Assembly (NCBI RefSeq): GCF_000003815.2
Contig: NC_049982.1
Span: forward strand, 14,671,931 to 14,735,930
DNA: 64,000 bases
Source of the DNA: Branchiostoma floridae
Lineage: Eukaryota; Chordata; Leptocardii; Amphioxiformes; Branchiostomatidae
Direction: 5' to 3'
Part shown: positions 58,659 through 64,000 of the stretch, piece after piece
How positions within the stretch are numbered: position 1 is the stretch's first letter
How the letters are laid out: each line of letters starts with the position of its first letter
Notes under the pieces: generated by a model
What the model saw: the letters and a program-made list of their open reading frames with translations, nothing else
The model's database searches: none
Told to the model about the DNA's origin: nothing
Made by a program: the position numbers and the translations under genes

Positions 58659-59100
58659 TGTACGGCCAGACACACGGACTCCGAGTCGGTAATAACGTAT
58701 TTCATCACGGCACGGGAGGGCTTCGTTCGTGGCCGGGGACTAATGTCACGTGGAGAACTGTAGAAAATTGGTGTTTATTTGTTTGTACTTGTGCCGTATT
58801 GTACAGCCAGACACGGGGACTCCGAGTCGGTAATAACGCATTTCGTCACTGCACGGGGGAGCTCTGCTCGTGACCGTGTACTATATAATGTGCACGTGGA
58901 TAGATGTACTAAAGCGGTGTTTACTTGTTTGTTGGAATTTATTTGTTTGTTGTTGTTTTTTTTTCAATCTATTTATGCACCGCTAATATTGTACACCCAG
59001 ACACACAGACTCCGAGTGTGGTAATAATGTACTTCATCAAGGAACGAGAGAGCTCCGTCTTTTGTTAAGGACGACATCGTTGAATATGACACGTGATGAA
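58659..59100. repeat. Triplicated segment of ~140-190 bp
   Basis: GTAC-(G/A)-(G/C)CCAGACAC...GACTCCGAGT...GGTAATAA occurs near 58660, 58801 and 58990. Each is followed by a decaying A/G-rich then TTTGTTTG-type tail. On the minus strand the first copy reads MKYVITDSESVCLAVQ in an open frame. The other two copies have substitutions that break or change the frame. Confidence 0.75.
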
Positions 59101-62100
59101 ACGGAAAGAAGTAATTGTCTATCTTGAAAATATGTACCTAACGAACCCACCAATTCTCATCCTTATTCCTCGCGGTCGCACCGACTGAGAATTTATTTCC
59201 GCCTATACAACTCTATTGAAAATCGTTATATATTCCTTGCAGACGAAATCTTAGATTACCGATTGCCAACGTTGTTTAGGCGACTCAGTGTTATTGTATT
59301 GTGATATCGGCTTCATTAGATATAATCCACCTTCCGTTCCTGTGTCAGACAGCCTGTCGCCAGTCACGCCGAGACCGATGCCCCAAGTTATGTGTCTCTT
59401 GCTTCGCCTAGATCTTAAAGTAATAGATACGATATGTTATGCCTAAACTTCCCCATAGTTAAAAAATTCCATCAGAATGTAATTTGTTGAGGCTTTTTTT
59501 CTAAGCCCTTGCAGCTCTGTTCAAAGTTAGCATTTGAGTTGAACAATAAACTTGAAAGCTGACAAAATAGTAGTAGATAACAAGCAAGAAATTTGATAAA
59601 GGTAAAGCAAGTTTATAGTTTATCAGCCCTTGATGAAGTTAAGATTTATATTTTTTCAAGAAAAAATCCGTACGCTCCATGTCAAAGCCTGTTCTGATTC
59701 CTTGAAAATATATGGGTATTACTTATTGTTGACTTTGCACACACACACAGACAAACACACACACAATATTCAACGTACCACTACTGTGCATACGTTCTTT
59801 TCACTTGTCCGTCTGTACCGAAATCACAGTAGCACCCTCGCATCCCCTCTTTCAATCTCTGTGCCCAGAGTATACAAGCCACCTACTACATGTATGTATA
59901 CCTGCCCCTTCCCTCCCACGTTCTCTCTGCAGTACTGGAACCCGATAGCCTCCAAAGTTGACACCAATCCCTTCCACATTACAATCCTGTTAAGAATTAG
60001 ACCCGCCTGTCCCCTCCCTCACACCGCCTGCCGGGCTCTCTCCACAGTGCTGACATGTTGGTAGTTCTGCTGCCGCGTTCCGCCTCGGGGCTCCACCAAC
60101 CGACTTCATGCCTTAATTTCCTCCCATAAATTCACGTTACCTGGAGAAACGCAGAAATAATTGGGACAACGTGTCTCCAATCTGTAATCCCCGGTCACTC
60201 CGGGCAGCGGAGCGGCGCTAATTGTACCGCCAACTCCGCCAGGAAATCCCCACAAGTGTTGCTTTGTCTGGCGCAGAACAAACCCATACTTTCAACTTGG
60301 ATTTCTACAACACACAATTAAGTGTACTTTCGGTTCTTTTATGTCATACAAGCCACTCTGTGCGGTGGTCAAAACGCGACAACTAATGCTTGAAGAACAA
60401 CAAAGCATGGTAAACTTTTGATCTAAGAAGTCAGTATATCTCAATAGAACCATGTTTAAGCATAATACTTCATTCACTGGACGCAAAGACATACAAAATG
60501 CTATTTCTAAATAGAACAAGCAATTTCCATGTTATACCGCATCTCTTTGTGAATGTGTGTATGTAACTTTAGTGATATTTTGCATGGAGTGGACCCGATG
60601 TGCAGTGAAGGGTAAAGAGGACACTCAGCCAGCAGGTATGACTCATAGACTATTCTATCACGTGCCACTGCCATGTCACTGTCTTTGCCATGGCCGAAAC
60701 GTTAACTTTAAAGGATAAAGTCACTGGAATGTCAGTGCAGGTATGGACACTTTACTCATATTAGCCACGATATACACATTTACTTGTTGTGTCCAGACAC
60801 TGTTCTGTTTACAAATACATTATACGCTTATACGCGTGTGTTTACACTGCACAGACAGCAGCCACCTCGATGCCAAAACTAATATAGTAAAGACTTATTG
60901 ACATGGCATGTACGTTTCTCGTTCGTTTAGAGTGCACATTATATGAAGAGTAAAAACGAGTTTATCAATCGGCCATCGGGACTGTTTAATCCCCACAAAC
61001 TTAGTATTTAGTATCTCTTAGATTAAGAACAATAAGCCACCACACACAGTTACGATGCCCCCTTCACCCACCCTCAGGGAGTCGTTGCCATCAAAGGTAA
61101 TACTTCTAGACGCCGCGATGACTGAAGATGCGTTCAATAGCCTATAACAAGACTATCTTTGAGCGGCCACTGCGAGCCGGCGGACACAGGGCGGTGGATA
61201 AGGGGCAGGCCCGCGCCTCCCCACAGGGACGCTGATAGACGCCAATTTAGATGACGGAGACGGCAGACAGGACCACTGTAGTAGGTATGTTTTCTGACGT
61301 CATATATGTCATGTTTTCATAACAAGAAAAACTGATCAACTGCTTTAAAGTATCAACTTTATTTTTGCCACGGCTCTTCCAAAGATAAGCCTAGTGTGGT
61401 GACCTCTAAAACGTTTTAGATCCCTATCAATACATATTGTATAATTCCACTCGTCGTGATTATAATTGATACTCTGATCACCCCCACATCGCTCAAGCGT
61501 AGATAGCCCATAGGCATAGTGCTTCACAGACATAGAGTATGGACATGTGTCAATCTGATTTTATACGCCGGCGTGTTTATATTGTCAAATGGTACATGTA
61601 CACGATGTCTGTTAGAATAGATAAATGGTGGTAGGGCGTTCGTCACTGCGTTCGACAAAGATAAGAATCACCTAATTCATACGGAAAGTTTTCTTGTGAA
61701 AAGATCAATTTATTACAGTATTACACTAACCCAACTCCCTCAATTCATTAAAAAGAGAGTTTATATAAACACCACCTAGAAGTCTATCTTTTTGGAAGTC
61801 AAATCCCCATTGAATTGTTAACTTAGTTTCCCTAACTCTGTGTCACACACCCCTGCCACTCGTATCAACCAATAGACCTGACCGTCTGAAGTTAGGCAGG
61901 TCCGCTAACCCTTCATTAGGGCACTGCCCAATGTGCTGAAATGTTTGATGTTTCCCATTTTCAACTTCCAGTGAAAAGCTATCCTTCCAACTCGGCACGT
62001 CTTTTCAGAACTAATATTTCTGTAAAGAAAACGAAGTATTTATACGGCAACAAAGCCACAATAGACTGAATGTAATTTGTAGTGTTAGGCATCTAGGACG

Positions 62101-64000
62101 AGTAGCTCCTGGTCACAGCGAGCGCTTAAATAAAGTGCTGTCCCATGTGCTAAAATGCTATCAAGCCGTATATCAACGCATCGAAAGTTATGTGAGTGCA
62201 TTGATAGTGCCCTGACGTGTCAGTTTTTGTCTAAATATGGTCACATTTAACTTGACTGTGGTACCTAACATTTGACGGGACGCTCAACGAAATTTCACAT
62301 ATAAAAGAATCTGCTTACGCTTTGTGTGTTTTGTAGCTTGTCAGTCACACTTGTGCATTTACTTGATACTCCCATTATGAAGTCAAGGGTTACCCAAATC
62401 TATTTTTTGTCCAAGCGAGGTCACAGAAAAGGTCGAAGCAAGGACGCCATCGAATGGAGTCTCATTAACACCGTGTACGAACTTTTAGGTGAAGAATTAG
62501 AGCAACCGCATAATACGAGTTCACTGTGGAGTTAGGCATCTGCGTCTCGCACTTACGTGTCATGATTCTGCAATGAGCCGCACTTTTCTACCATTAACCG
62601 TACACGGAGATAAAGGGGTAATGGCTCGATTTGTCTGCTCTGTGTACTGAAGTGTATGATATCTCTACAAGCAGGTACGGCGAGTAATTCGCTGAATGTG
62701 CTCATCTGTTCATTAACAATGATCTGGTAATGAACGCCATGGGCATTTTTACAGATGATACCAAGTTCATTGACTATAACACCTCGCATAATTCGTTGTA
62801 ATGTTAGGCAAGTTACTTCTCCGTGACGTTCTTTTCTCAGTTAGCTGATAAAAAAGGAAAACAAAGACAACATCATGGAAACATTAGGCCACGCCCTATA
62901 GCAGTTAGTTTCGATGATGCAGTCCAGTTATATATGTCTTCATGTTACCATATAACATGACCTGCTGATTGTGGAAAGTTTACAGCGAATTAGTCACTTG
63001 TCTCCTACGACTTTGTGATTTAATCTCATCGCATTAGGGATCTCAAGATAAGACGAATATTCATATTTCACCAAGAATAAAGCTTTGCAGTGCTGGCATT
63101 TCGCACGCAGCAATGTTTATGGTGACGCCGGAATATTGAATATATTGTAGTAAAATTGCATTAATATTGTTTGAAATGAATTAGTGATAAATCGGATAAG
63201 TTAATTCTTTTGCATAGTCAACAATATCGTAGAGGTAGGTATTCAGAACATGGATTTACCGCTTAACAATCTGTGTGCCCTTCTGTTGCCGCTGCCAATG
63301 ATCGTAATGCTGTTACAAAGAAACAATTTAACAAAAGTGTACATTATGATAGAATGCATGGGAAGTTCTATTATTTGTACAACTCGAACACCGTTACTAC
63401 TGTTACACTGTGATGTGACGTCATTCATACTTATGGTGATACTTATCACGTTCCTTAAAACGATTTAATAATGATTAGGATAGTCATACCGGAATAGCAG
63501 TTGTTGTAGTGTTCGGCATTTAGAGTACTGCGTTACTGTTTTTGATGTCGCAATTTATTGTTCTGCTAGCGAAGTGACTGATAGCACCAATAACAACCGA
63601 ACCAGTTCCCCGTCCCCGCGTTACTCCACTTAACAAATTGTCGCTTGAAATTACAAGCCGTCTCAGGAGAAACTTTCCGTCATCAATTTTTATCTTTCCA
63701 GGGAGCGTCCCCTGCGCGCGAGCAGACAGCCGGGCTCCACATGGTGACGAACGTATTTGTCAAATGAAAGACGGCTTTCATATCGATAGTTGGAGAAACA
63801 ACATGTTAATAGCTGTCTTGTGACACAAGCTATCAGCTGGGGAAGTTTAACGAGGCTGTGTGAAAGAGAGGCGGTGGGAGCGGGCTGGGAGAGAATTCAT
63901 GGCTCCGTCGGTAGCCTATTACCACAGGACTGTAATTCTTACGGCAGTTTCACCAAGCCTGCGGAGATTTCCACGATCGTTTCACCGTTTTACGCGCCCA
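59101..64000. other. Intergenic, no supported gene
   Basis: No coding exon is supported. A CA microsatellite lies at about 59738-59764. Several C-rich stretches (59830-60060) give random ORFs on the plus strand. Nothing recognisable was seen up to the window end. Confidence 0.45.

Noticed and set aside
59630-60064. 144-residue plus-strand ORF
   Set aside because: It spans a CA microsatellite and C-rich sequence. The translation is rich in T, H and P with no domain.

Overview
This is eukaryotic DNA from an intron-rich, repeat-rich animal genome. The organism is most likely an invertebrate deuterostome, and probably an amphioxus (Branchiostoma-like lancelet). That assignment is an inference from one undivided dysferlin/myoferlin-type gene with vertebrate-like exon structure, short introns, abundant minisatellites and a recent foldback-like element. 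All gene models were read by hand from ORF continuity, GT-AG boundaries and matching phases; nothing was aligned by software.

Layout: 1-2717 is a large inverted-repeat (foldback-type) element. It has near-identical arms of about 300 bp, a core of 51-bp tandem repeats and a 436-bp assembly gap. 4772-about 5830 (minus) holds the last exons of a protein with a coiled coil followed by a death-effector-domain-like C-terminus. 9.58-11 kb holds a MITE with TA target duplication and an interspersed repeat. 11405-11569 (plus) is a 54-codon ORF that I recognise as a mitoregulin-like mitochondrial micropeptide. 14864-15091 (minus) is a possible 75-residue single-pass membrane protein. 16.9-22.9 kb contains a tRNA-like fragment, a tRNA-derived SINE, a 164-bp tandem repeat and a duplicated repeat segment.

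26591-48979 (minus) is a complete type-I ferlin (dysferlin/myoferlin class). I resolved it into 57 coding exons that stay in frame throughout and encode about 2076 residues: seven C2 domains, a FerA/FerB-type middle, DysF repeats and a C-terminal membrane anchor. About 1 kb upstream on the same strand, 50007-53836 is a six-exon gene with no name that I know. It carries an HxE...PCxxC zinc signature set in the strand/helix order expected of the cytidine/nucleic-acid deaminase fold.

Two minisatellites are the most unusual structural feature. The array at 45.76-46.49 kb is built from the 5' splice site of a ferlin exon. The array at 50.80-51.45 kb is built from the 3' splice site of an exon of the deaminase-like gene. 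Each lays down many decoy splice sites next to the real one. From 54 to 64 kb I see only a triplicated segment and simple repeats.
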